The notes beneath the pieces were generated by a model that had not been told where the DNA came from, did no database searches, and saw only the letters and a list, made by a program, of their open reading frames with translations. Positions 1-12,000 of a DNA stretch of 64,000 nt are shown piece after piece; positions within the stretch are counted from its first letter, which is position 1, and each line of letters starts with the position of its first letter. Made by a program: the position numbers and the translations under genes. The stretch lies in the NCBI GenBank assembly GCA_016785225.1, contig JAFBJZ010000107.1, positions 3,224,001-3,288,000 on the forward strand. Reading direction: 5' to 3'. The DNA is from Psettodes erumei (taxonomy: Eukaryota; Chordata; Actinopteri; Pleuronectiformes; Psettodidae).

Positions 1-86
1 CGTAGTCGACGCTCTCGACTGCCGAGGAGGGCTGGCAGGGAGGACCGGCTGCGGCACTGCCAGGGCTCCTCGAGGTGGACATAGCT
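1..86 (-). CDS. Possible 5' coding exon of an unidentified gene (partial, runs off the left edge)
   Basis: On the - strand a pyrimidine-rich tract ending CTGTAG (AG at 88-87) is followed by an exon-like, GC-rich stretch reaching the window edge. An ATG at 82-80 opens a frame starting MSTSRSPGSAAAGPPCQ and open to the edge (27 codons), like a disordered N-terminus. A second frame is also open and would join in phase with the candidate exon at 725-808. I do not recognise the product. It is too short for codon statistics, and composition is the main support. Confidence 0.3.
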
Positions 87-724
87 CTACAGTGGGACAA
101 ATTTAAAAAGTTCAATCTAAAAAAATCTATCTATCTATCCACATACATTTTTAATCTCAAAGCAATGGCGTATTTTAACCCTCTGCTACTTTTATGGCTA
201 TGCTGCAGCTGTTCTTCAAAACTCTACAAAATAGACATTAGCCCAATCACACTACTAAGCAGGCAAAATATCCTCAAGAATAGGCATATTCTCCTGCCAC
301 AACATTAAATTATTGCATAAGCGTTGATGAATCATTAATAAAAATTCAGTAACAGCTTTGAAGTGGGCAATTCTGTGTCACTTTGAATCCAAATTACATT
401 TTACCGACATTATACATTTTTACTTGAATCCGATTTTTAAATGCAGGACTTTTATTTGTAACGGAGCATTTTGCATTGTTGTAAATGTCCTGGCTCATAA
501 TACGTCTCCCACCAGGTAAACCCCCTGTAGCCTCCACGTTTTGTAGCCCAGGGTCTTAAGGTTTAACACGACGGTACGATGAAATTCAACCGGATAACGT
601 TATAAGAGAATGAATGGATGAAGTAATAGTATAAAGTGTTTTGTTTCCAAACTTAGCAGAATCTGATTACCAGACAGTGCGTGATGTTAAACTCGCCGCA
701 CTGACCTCGATGAAAAGATGTTAC

Positions 725-1040
725 CTGTGAGATGATTTGGAAGATCAGCTCTGGGAGTCTGTAATTCTGCAACACGCACGCACAGCGACACACGGAGTTT
801 CGAAACATACGGAGATTATTAACTTACTCATACTCAGGCCCACAACTTTGTGGCTGTCACTCGGTCGCTCGGTCGTAAGGCTGCGATCACCTGTCGATCA
901 CACTGAGCAATGCTGAAGAGAGCAAAGCTGCCGACCGCGCGCGCATGCCGAGCGCGCTCAGCCAATCGCGTCGTGTCCTCGTGCTGTCTGTTGAAAGCTG
1001 TGGAAACCGATCAGGCAACTTCACGTGGAGAGCGGAAGTC
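725..1040 (-). promoter_or_regulatory. CpG-rich start region and candidate first exon of the left-edge gene
   Basis: About 860-1040 is dense in CpG (runs of CGCGCGC near 935) and contains a GCCAAT element near 961. On the - strand a good donor, CACAG|GTAACA, lies at 725/724, so a first exon of about 725-950 would splice to the exon at 86 across a 638-nt intron. An ATG at 808-806 gives 28 open codons up to the donor in phase 0. Whether this exon is coding or 5' UTR is undecided. Confidence 0.33.
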
Positions 1041-1394
1041 TAAATCAACAGTGTGGTCACGGTCAAACTAACAGGTGATACAGAAATGAGTCACTTTGGA
1101 CCAGCTGCCCTACTTTTTGCGTTTTGTTAAGATTCTGCACAGCGGTGCACTGATACAGCCCCATCCAATACTTAGTTATATACAGTATAGCAAAGTTAGG
1201 ACAGAGAGTTTGTATGAAACGCGAATAACAAATTTTAATGGTGGGGGAAATTGAAATAAAAACACTTAATTGCTTGTAAAATTAGATAAATCAGAAACTA
1301 AAAGAAATTCCCCAAATAAATGTAAAAATCGCAAAATCAGGTCTCCTCAGTGCATTTGTGCACTTGGCAGGTAGTTTGCTGGGGGTGGATTTAG

Positions 1395-1650
1395 GTTGTC
1401 TGTGTCCAGTGTCTGCCCAGATCATCCCAGACTGACTCCATGATGATGAGCTCACAGGGCTCTAAAGGGGGGCATGCCAAGGACTCCACCTTGTTCTTCT
1501 CTCCTTATGGCTCTGGCCGTATGCTTGAGGTTGTGGTCATGCTGCAGTATGAATGTGGATCAGGAGCTTCTCTGGTGGTATTGCAAGATGAATAAGACTG
1601 TAAATGATCTAAACTGCCCCAAACTTCTCCAGAGCACACTATGTGTTGTG
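1395..1650 (-). mobile_element. Decayed Tc1/mariner-type transposase fragment
   Basis: Read on the - strand, about 1559-1500 gives 'TFILQHDHNLKHTA', a mutated form of the Tc1-family FxQQDNDPKHTA block that carries a catalytic Asp. Further on, 'IIMESVWDDLGR' corresponds to the NxIESVWxxLKR block carrying the catalytic Glu. In-frame stops and lost residues show a dead copy, and no terminal inverted repeats were identified. Confidence 0.7.
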
Positions 1651-2605
1651 CTCCTGTTTTCAAACATTTTCAAGAGTAGACAAGTCATTCTAAGTGCTCA
1701 CTGTTGGTCAAACACAATGCACTTTTCTCTGACACCACTTAATTTTGTATCTAATTTGAAGCAGTAACACAATTTTAACTTTCGAAGGGCCCTCAGGGCA
1801 CTTGGAAAACTCTATGTTGGACCATTGATTCTTCTGTCCAACCAGCACCGTTTCTGTTGGCATTATCATGAATGAGTTACTGACAGCCACGCCTATACTT
1901 TGACAGCAGGGCTGGGTTATGCTTCAAAATAACTGGCACAAAGTGTTGTCTGACAACATCAGAATCAAAGATGTTTATAGTTTTTCCAAAAGGCCACACT
2001 TGAAGGCATGGTAAAAAAAAAGCCCCACCCATCAGGGAGAGTGGTGATATCATTTTATTTCTGACCACACAGGACAGGAATAAACTAAAACTCAAAGGTT
2101 TCTTGTTGTTGCAGAGTTACCAAATTTATTGGCTGCACAACTGCCCACCCTTCAACACCTAGCAAGTTCAGATCATTAAAAGAGGCCCCATCGGAAGATT
2201 CCTGATCTATTTTGTGCCGTGGCATTTTGAAGAAACACTGCCAGAGGTGAAAAAACATCTGTAAGCAACCAAAAATCATTGTGCGGTTTGTGCTGCAGAT
2301 TTCACTGTTGTGTGATGAGTGTGGGGGCTGTTTGGCACAAGAGGGGGAATGAGCAATCAGCTCTCTATTTTAAAAAAACAAAAAACTCCAGCAGATTTTT
2401 CTGTCTGACTCACAGTAACCACAGAGGCCACAGTCAGCCATGTTTCAACAGTCAGGTTATTCTTTCGGTAAAAGATAATCTCCAGATTTTTAAAGGGTTA
2501 GTAACACAGCTGAGTATATTGATTCCTAACGATTAGATAACAGTTTTGATCTTAGTGAAGTAAACATCACGTGCAGACACACTAACTCACAAACAGTCAA
2601 GTCTG

Positions 2606-3230
2606 AAATTATTCATACCCCCATAATTTTGGCTTAAAGTTTACTTTTATTCAACCAGCAAGCTTTTTCTTTGGAAAAATGATACAGGTGTAGAAGATAA
2701 GACGATGGAGAAGAGGCATCACCGTGGGAAAAATGATTTTTCAGCTTTTATTTAAAATTAAATAAAGGTTTATTGGCTATTACAGCAAATAAATGCTTCC
2801 TATAATTGCTGACCAGCTTTTTGCATGTCCCCACTTCAGCGATGAGCTCCAACTCTTTCAGCTTGGAGGGTCAGGGATTTTGTCCGCTGACCATTTCTTC
2901 ACCACTTTTGCTGTGTGTTTTGGGTCATTGTGTTGAAATGTTCACTGGCGCCCAAGGCCAAGTTTCTCTGCAGACTGCTTGATGATGTTGTTGAGAATCT
3001 TGATGCATTGCTCTTTTTTTCATGGTGTCGTTTACTGTGATTAGGTTCCCTGGTCCATTGGCTGAAAAACACCCCCAAAGCATTAGGTTCTCACCACCAC
3101 CGCTTGACAGTGGGGGTGGTATTCTTAGGGTTGACAGCTTCTCCTTTTTTACGCCAAATGAAGGATACATCATCCCCATGCTGGTTGTAGCTTGGCTTAT
3201 GGCTTATTGAATTTCATTGCTAAAGGATGA
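2606..3230 (-). mobile_element. Truncated Tc1/mariner-like element
   Basis: The - strand encodes pieces of a Tc1-type transposase: a degraded WRKKGE-like stretch, then 'GGGENLMLWGCFSANGPGNL' (about 3111-3052), and 'FQHNDPKHTAKVVKKW' (about 2938-2890), the catalytic DxDPKHT block. Frameshifts separate them. The stretch starting near 2606 (TCTGAAATTATTCATAC) resembles the terminal part of such fish elements from memory. The N-terminal half of the transposase and the other end are missing. Confidence 0.8.
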
Positions 3231-6200
3231 GGCTGATGTCATTCCAGGTTTTTCTTTAGGTCAACAAATCCAACAAAGATACAAAAACAGAAATGCATGT
3301 GTCCACTTCTCAAAACTTGCTCACTAGATTCAGTCCATTCCCAACCTTTCTGTAGATGTAAATCTAATCTAACAGAATACAAATCTGTCAAATCTGCCTT
3401 TACACAGGTGAGCACTGTAGTGTGGGACCGGTCTCAGCTGTGGTGTAATACTCATTTGGTGCTTCTGCAAAGGAGATGAAAGGCCACACGATCAGTTCCA
3501 TTTACACATGTATGCATTTCTCACCATCTCACCATCATAAAGATTATGGTTTGGGTTACAATAAGTTTAAAGTTGGAGGACCTTTTATTGTCCTGGATAC
3601 ATTACAAATAGCGGTCTCTTGTACAAAAGTCCAGAGTTTTGTTGAGGTGTCCCTCCTCCTTACATGCACACTGTCACTCTATAAACCAAGTCACCTGACT
3701 TGGCACTCTGACACCAACAGTACATTGCAAAAAGAAGCTGTTGCAAAATCTTTTTGGTGTCTTCCAGATATGTTGTTCACACGACGACACAGTGTTGCCA
3801 ACCAATACCAAGTAAACCACAGTTTTATCATTGCTGACTTTCACTGTGCACCCACACGCTTAACTGAACATGGTGATACCACTTGGTGACTCATCGTTCG
3901 GGTGTTATTGTAATCACTTTATTACTGTAAACTTTTGTTATGTTAACACCTGATCTCCCCAGTTTCCAACCTCAGCTTCCAACCTCAGTACCATGTTCTA
4001 CTTTAACAAGCTGCTGACCTCTGTGCTCTGAGGGCCCATTCAACTGGAAAAGCCATTGCTTTGCTTTGGCATCATCTTAACCCTTAACCTAACATGTTTG
4101 TATGTCATGTCAAACCCTAACTCTTTCATAGCCCTTTCAAGGAGGCCTTCTGTGCGATTGTTGGGGTTGACGTCTGCGAGCCTAATTCCTGCCCCTTAGC
4201 TCACGGCGTAGGTCACGACATTTTCTACAGGAAGTTAAGCCTCAGCAAGAGTATAGCTACAGTGTGGCTTTGGTACTGGAGCGCATGAAAACCATACAAT
4301 ACTAATGTAAACCTCTGATAGAGTGTTGACAAGCTTCCCCACCGCCCAGGGGCTTTCTCACACTATGAAAACAGGGCTGGCCCAAGGGTCATGCACTGCC
4401 GAGATTCTGTGAGATACAGAATAGGATGAGAAAAAAATATTCTCGCATATAGTGCGAACTTGGTCTGTATTTTTGACAGGTGTGATAATGAGCATGTCTG
4501 TTTTAGGGTGGCTTTTGCCAATTGTGGTTTTATTCTCAGTTTAAAGTCTTCATAAATTGGCAGCTCTGGTACAAAATAGATACCTGAAAATGACATTTGG
4601 CTGTTGTCATTAAGACTTTGTTGTGTGGCACTAAAAGATCATCTAAGTGAAAGAAATAATCTTTTAGAAAATAATGTGCAGCACAGTGACTTGATAACCA
4701 GTTACAAATTACTATTATTGTACATTTCTGTACATAACACCTACGTTGATGCAGAGGGCATTGTGTTTTTAAGCTGCTTCCTTTTTGAACACTTTGCTCA
4801 TATTTCCATTTTGTATAGAACAAAAAAAAAGTGAAGCTCAACTTGTCGTCTTGACTTCTTGTGTTCTCACTGGCTAATGCACTGGTTGAAGAACAGAAAT
4901 AAAGTATTGCTAATATTTTCAGGGCTTGGTTTCTTTTTCCAGCTGGCCCATAAAACTTGCATGAGTACAATGTGAAGTTGTGTGATGCCACTTACTGCAT
5001 TTAACTTGCCATCACTTACTTTGCTTATTTTGATCCCTCTAGCAGGGGCAGGTAAGTATCATCTTTGTATAGTCTTGCCATGTAATTTATATGTAGTTGA
5101 TTGCACTTGAATTTACATTTTTTGATATTCTATTCTGAAATACTGACTATACTATGCAATATGCTTACATGTTTGTCCTCTCTCTTCAAATCTGTAGAGG
5201 AAAAAATTAACAAGAACCTGTATTCTTGAGAGCCAACTCCCCCTGTGCATTTATGGCTGTGAGGTTTGACAAGTGTGATGTGCAACAGTTAAAATGTGGT
5301 GGAAAAGACTGGTCTCCTGACTGCCGTTGTTTGTGGAGGCCTGAGAGCACCTATGTCACACCATCAGCACATAGCCCTAACCACTGTCATGCACAGCCCA
5401 GCTGTACAAATAGATAGGTAAGATCGCCCGAGATATGCACTCACATACACATAAAGAACGCAAGATTCACAAACGTTCAGGTGTTGATGTGTGGCCTTTG
5501 AGGGGCCAACCTCAGTTACATAGGAAAGAGAAATGAGACCAAGAGATATGAAACCACAGATAGTACATTTAACTGACACTGAGTCAGTTAAATTAACTGA
5601 ACTGCCTTTTGTTCAGAGGTGCCATTGTTTACATTTTCACCCTTTTTGTTTTAACTTGATCTGATGGTTGCACTGCAGTGGGTGCTTCCATCCACCAGGT
5701 GGCATGAGATTCATGAAGAAGGTAGAGTGGTTATTTTGAAGTCTCTTAATATATAATGTCCATCTTGACTAATACTAATCCTGCTCCCAGCCCTGAAGTT
5801 GAAAATTAGTTAAATGAAATAATGATAAAACCAGATATATTGAAATTAGGCTACATATACATGCATTAATGTTTTCTTAACAGTGTAATTAACTCATTTT
5901 TTCTTTAAAGAGTATATGAATGAAAAAAGTGCTTTCATTTGTGCAGAATTTTGTTCAATATTTAATTTTAATTGCAAAGTACATAAATGATTAATTAATT
6001 TATAGTATTACCTACATATAAAACATCAAACATGACTTATAATTCCTCATTTATAAGATATTTTTTATTGTTCTTTTGGAAACACACTGTTGCATGGCCA
6101 TTTCACCAATTCATACCAACTTAGCAACTTGGCAAGTTAGACTGAGAGCAGGTTTTACAAATGACATCTGTATTGCTGTTGGCCGTGCATGTCCAATGTG

Positions 6201-7288
6201 GCTACACAGTTTTACTGCTTTCACATTCCTGTAAACCAATACTCCCACAGTTGCTATGGTGCGAAAGCACCATTATCTTACTTTCACAAAGACCTCCTCA
6301 AACACTGAAGTTATTTAGGTTAGTCTTTTAAAAAAAACATTCACCCAGCTGGTATGTCTTCCTTTCTGTGTGTGGTCTATGGTAGTTTACTCCTAACTAC
6401 TAAGAAAAATCAACAAGACTTTGTGTATGCTGTTTAATAACTTAAAAAAACAGATAAACAAAACAGTGATTTGATATGCTTATACTTTAGGGGCCTGGGT
6501 GCCCCTCCTCCACCCTTCCTTCTCTCCTCAGGTAAGGTGCATGGGGATTAGCATCTGAGACACTGGAGCCTTCACCTGGGAGAAATAGAGAGGCGGAGCT
6601 GGTAACATGCTACGATCAGACAGGGAAAAAGAGAAAGGTGGGGGGAGGATGAAACAGGAGCATAGTATGAAAAGAAGCTAAAGAATGGTTATGAAAACAA
6701 CCATGTCAGCCTATAGCTGTGGTCAGTGGAGCTTTAAAATTGATGGCTCATCTATGTTACCTGGCTGCAGTGCAGTGCTCGAGAACAGTACTGGAAAACA
6801 GTGCAGGTAAATTCATGTCCCTTTCTGAATTTCAGCTTTGCTCTCTGTATAGTCATTTGTTGGTGTGTGATCTATAGGTGCCAGTTACTGAGCAGCAGGT
6901 AAAATTTAATGTGATTTGTCAATAAGTGCAGTACTCGGTCTGATTTATCTCCGATGACTCTGATGACTGTTTGAATTCTTGCAGGCTTGATGCAGATGGT
7001 TGGATCTGAGCAGACTAACTTCTCTCTCACCAGGACTGCTCATGCAACCTCCAGCAAAGACTCATCCAGAGGAGTGGTTATGTTTCTCAGTATTTCATCA
7101 CATAAGAAAGAAGCCAGGAGCTGCGTGAAATTCACCTTTGTAACATTTTGTTTGTGGGTTAAAGTAGTTATTGAGTATGAACCTTTTGCTGTGTTGTGTT
7201 GCATGGTAACATAGTGTAATGAGTTACAGGAGTAAAAGTGTGTCTTACACAAAAGCAGCTGTTTCACTTGTTTGTCTCCCTCTTGTAG
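3231..7288. other. Region upstream of atp8b3, no gene recognised
   Basis: No homologous protein was recognised on either strand. Scattered donor-like sites (for example GCAG|GTAAGT near 5051, ATAG|GTAAGA near 5417 and CTCAG|GTAAGG near 6530) and an acceptor-like TTCTTGCAG near 6985 suggest untranslated 5' exons of atp8b3 could lie here, but none can be fixed. The atp8b3 exon carrying the ATG begins at 7289. Confidence 0.5.
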
Positions 7289-7328
7289 CATAAAAGAAGT
7301 CTACAAACGGCCAAGTCCACGCCACATC

Positions 7329-9018
7329 ATGGCCAAGGAAAGTCCTGAATCTGGTATGTCACTTTAGACGTCTGTCCTTTTATTTCTTTTTTCTTTTCCT
7401 GCCGACCACTGTATCTCTATCTCACTAAATTTGCTCAGATGTAACCAGAAGTGAAGTTTGAAAAGAACCATACTATATATTTTAGAACACAAAATCTCTG
7501 TCACATCTGGCCGTCTCCATGTCCAGTTTGAACAGTTTGTTCAGGAGACGCAATTAGAATCAGTTTTGCCTTCTCAAAGCTCTGAAGGGGGGAGGGTTGT
7601 AAGAATCCCTTTGAGATATGGCTGTACACAACATACCCTTGTATATTGACAACGCACTCACAGAAACACATGGAGACATCCATTCTGTTGTCTGCTGATG
7701 GGGGAAAAAAAATACATTACATCGCTTTGTGCAAATGGAGGGTTGAACTAAGAGTGTGACTGACGTGTGTCCGGCAGGCCTCACGTGGGAGGTGAGGGCA
7801 AACAGCCGCCACTACCACAAACACAAACAGAAGAAATCCTTTTTGTGCTTCCACTGGGGGCGATATGCGGTGAGTGAGTCTCTCACGAGCTTCCTTCCTT
7901 CCCTCCATGTGGTGCCCCCAACACCTGTTGTTACGCTGATGCATTGAGAGACAGGTTAATGTGTTGATGCTTGTGTTTCCCTTTGCTTCTCCCTCACTCG
8001 CTGTTGCTCTACTTGGCGGTCGTCAGGACAATGTGGTGCGCAGCTATAAGTACTCCCCCCTGACTTTTCTGCCCATGACGCTGTTTGAACAGTTCCAGCG
8101 AGCGGCCAACCTCTACTTCCTTCTCATGATGGTGTTGCAGGTCAGAAAAATGCTCTGCCGTTCCCTCTCAGTCTGTCTAGAAAGTCAGACCTGGTCTCGA
8201 GTACTTTAATGAACTAAGCTGCAACCTTTTACTTTACCTTTTACTGTGAAATGACATGGTGCACTATTTAGATTGTAAGAGAAAATATGATTGCCTCTGA
8301 CTGTAAAGACAATATGAAGTCACAGGAGTAATGCTATCTTGTTACTTAAGCATATCCAATTCTTTTCGATTAATTGACCTTACAGCGTAACAAGCTATGA
8401 TAATGATTCAAAGAACAAAAGTGCTCTTCAATGCAAGGAGACAACATTAAAAGACAATGACAACAGATCAGAATAAACCGACAACATAAAAAAATCATTA
8501 ATATGAAAACCATTCACTGGGTAAACACAACGAACAAAAAAAAAAAAATGGGGGGGGTACATGAAATAAGTGTCCTAGTCAAAAAACCGGATCAAATGGA
8601 TAAATATGTGAATATGTGAAATGAATATAATGTAAGCTTTATGTGACATAGTCTGGTGACATAAGAAGTATGCAGTAAATATTTTCTTTTCTGTCTGCAT
8701 GGAAAGGAGGCCTTGAACTCACCATACCCCAGTTGCCACCTCAGAGCATCTTCTAAATGTTTTTACATTTTTCATTTTTCATCATCTTTCAATGGTTTAG
8801 TTTATCATAGTTATAATTGCTCGTTGAGGCACTTTGTGTGCATGTATGCTTTGTAAAATGTGCACGATCATATTTCCTCTTTCCTTCTTTGTGTATCCAC
8901 ATTTACATGTGGTTTCCAGTGTGTCCCTGTCATCTCCTCCATACCCTGGTACATCACAATCATTCCGCTGCTCGCTGTACTCTCAGTGAGAGGGCTCAAA
9001 GACCTTGCCAACGACATG
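7329..9018 (+). CDS. atp8b3: atp8b3 exons 1-4: N-terminus, TM1 and TM2
   Basis: Exons 7329-7353, 7778-7869, 8027-8140 and 8920-9018 encode residues 1-110. The chosen ATG gives a short tail (MAKESPESG) before the conserved 'TWEVRAN' block. Exon 3 holds the family signature 'LTFLPMTLFEQFQRAANLYF' (residues 51-70), leading into TM1; exon 4 holds TM2 and ends 'GLKDLANDM'. The exon carrying the ATG begins at an acceptor (AG at 7287-7288) and its frame is open from 7290, so translation could start in an unseen upstream exon. Residues 79-84 read VPVISS, where ATP8B1 has VPQIST. Confidence 0.88.
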
Positions 9019-12000
9019 GTGAGAGATGGATGCACATGCTCACACAAAAAAAGCATGATCTTAAAGCAAATACATATAATCGGCGTCATGCGTGCCATTT
9101 GTGCACCTGGCACAGCGCGTATGCACTCTTGTCTCTCCTTCATTGTCCTCATTGACTCCTTGTCCTCTTCTCATTGACAAAACCAGTCATCCCAGTAGCA
9201 TTAATTTTCTCTCCTATCATTAAGGCTTTTCCTTTTAAATGCAGGCGTGATGTTTTGCATGGAGAATTCTCTGGTTAAGTGCATCACTGAGTTACGGTCG
9301 TTAACAGCTGCGGGTGAAACGCTTGCTTGACCCCTCTCTATTGACTAATCATTTAGTGGAGGGTGTAAATCTCCCAGCCGGTGTCACTGTAGACGCTGGT
9401 AATGGCGTTTCTCCTTTCTCCTTTCTCCTGTTCAACCTTTCATGGCCACCCTCACTCCCTCTCACACGCTCCCTGTCCATCACTCTTTTCCTCCATCCAT
9501 GTTAAGCTTCTCAATCTGTCTCTTCCTCGCATTGTCTTTTTTGGGCTGTCTTTCTCTCTCACTTGCTCTCTCTCCATCTCTGGTCCAGGCAAGGAGACGC
9601 AGTGACTCCAAGATTAACTCCCGACCCTGTGACGTACTCTTCTCCCAGAGGTGAGGACAAAGACAGAGGGTTATTCTCTCAGGACTCGGTGCGGTTCTCA
9701 TTTGAAACAGCCCTCTAATGAAGCTCTAATGAAGTGTGAATGAGTGAATCTCTAGGTGGTCTGCGCTTACATTACAGAAGCAAAGTGTATTTTTCCACAT
9801 ATTTTGGAAGAATTGTGACCAGTCTCTTGGTGACGTCTCCTCATAGCATCAGAAATGTCTCTTAGTTTGAAATGTAACATTTACAGGAACATGCTGGAGG
9901 TTAAAAGTCACAAAAATAGTGTGTGTGTTTTTAGCATTTATTGATATTTTATTCAAGGGCCTACAAGACAGCTGCAGCTGCTGTTTACCTTTTAAACATG
10001 TGTCACTGATTGACTGAGGGAATTCTACCATTGGTCAGTGGATTGCCCTGTGTTTTGAGAGCGTCCCCATTGGCTTTTGCTCTTTCAAATAAAACTGGCG
10101 TGAAACAGTTTCTCTGGTCATCTGGAGGGCCTTCACGGGAAGAGTTTCCATTTAAGCTTCTTGCTGCATTAACTGAATTTTGACACTCCTTTAGCGACAA
10201 ATCTTTATACAAGCTTTATACAAAACAGAGCTACCTTATGTAGGAGACAATTGCCAGTTTTGCCCCAGAGCAGGAGGATGTGAGCTGTGTCACAGTGAAA
10301 GAAATTCTGTGGCTTCTAACTTTCTCACTACCTGATCAATTTGTAAATACAGTACAGCTGTTCCCTTTAACATGTTTGCAGGGTGATTTTTGTCAGCTTC
10401 AAATATGGCTTGAAAGCAACTGCTAGTTAAAATGAAAATGGAAATTTTACTTCCCTTTTTAAAGTATGATGACTGCTCGTCTGTTGTCTCAGTTTCAGTA
10501 CAGCACAGTGGAAGGACCTGTGTGTGGGAGATGTACTGCGGATCCACAAAGACCAAGTCATCCCTGTGAGACACTTACTTTAGATAATTACTGAAAAAAA
10601 CAAATGTCTCATTGTTCATGACTGTGTATGTAGAATATGAATGTATTAAGACCGTTTTAGCCCACAGCAGCTACAACAGCTGTAATAAAGTAGCACTTTT
10701 ATAAAATAGACATTTTCAACATGAAGGCTAGGCAGTTGAATTTTGAATTTTGCTTTATTTATGTTCTTAGTAACCTGCAACATAACCTGCTCTCTTTCCT
10801 CACAGGCAGACCTTCTCCTCCTGTGTAGTTCAGAGCCTCACAGTTTGTGTTATGTGGAGACGGCAGACATCGATGGGTAAGAATCACTGTCAACTAAATT
10901 AATCTGTTCATTGGATTCATTGTATAATCATTAAAAACTACATACGCAACTGCCTTAATTTTATGAGGATTATACAAGTAGAAGTTGTGGTAGTACTGGA
11001 GCATTGCACAGTAAAGACATATCAAAAAAAAAAAAGTTCCGATCATTTCTCCAGATTACTCGACATATTAGAATCTCTTCATTCTGCTTCTTTACCACAA
11101 GTGAAGAATAAAAGACTCTTTATATGATTTACTTGTACACTGCTTCTTAACTGCTATGTCCATCTTGTGGGTCAGCTCTTTAGTGTTGACCATGAATTGA
11201 AAGTCCTTTCTTTTCTGCATAAAGAGAGACAAACCTCAAGTACCGGCAGGCGCTCAGTGCTACACATGCTGAACTGACCTGTCACCCCTCAGAGGAGGCC
11301 CTCACTGCCTTTGATGGTAGGGATTTCTGTGAGGACTGCAGATTCCAGATGTGCTCATTTTAAAATAGCGCAAAAAGCATTGTCTTGAGTAAGAGCAAAT
11401 GCAATCGCTCATTTTTGCAGGCGTCGTGCTCTGCGAGGAACCCAACAATCGCCTGTACACCTTCAGAGGCCAGCTGCACTGGCGAGGAGAGTGTCATCTG
11501 CTGGACAATGAGCACATCCTCCTGAGGGGAACAGTCCTACGCAACACAGAGTCTGCTTATGGCTTGGCTGTATATACTGGTACGTGTGGGACAATTTGTT
11601 CAGTATAAAAAGTACATATCAACACGATTTCTCTGGGATTTCTATGCTTTGAGAAATGACAGTGAACGGTAGGATGATAAAGTTTTTGTTCATAAGATGG
11701 GTACGAGCCACCGTCAGTCTGGCCTGCTGAGTTTAAGACCAAGACACTGAGCCAAAGAGGGTGAAGAGAAGTCCTGACACATACAAGGCCCCACAGAGGC
11801 ATATGATGAAAGCGATAAGGCTGTTACTAATAGTGTGTTTCCAGGCCACCTATCCTAATTTCACCCTCTACTGTGGCATCCACTAGTTTCAATGACAAAT
11901 TTTATTATACAGAATGCATTATACTGCTAATTATGGACAGTACTTAACTCTTGCAGGAGTGGCTCTGTTAATGTCTGGCAGATTACAGGCTCCTTCTGTC

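Noticed and set aside
1870..2290. - strand open frames with acceptor-like and AATAAA-like sequence
   Set aside because: No homology and no matching donor exon; not enough to call a terminal exon.
4536..4991. 151-codon - strand open frame
   Set aside because: It is AT-rich with no recognisable domain; the + strand here looks like untranslated or intergenic sequence.
5226..5417. 63-codon open frame ending at a donor-like ATAG|GTAAGA
   Set aside because: The peptide is unrecognised and does not join atp8b3 in phase with support; possibly a 5' untranslated exon at best.
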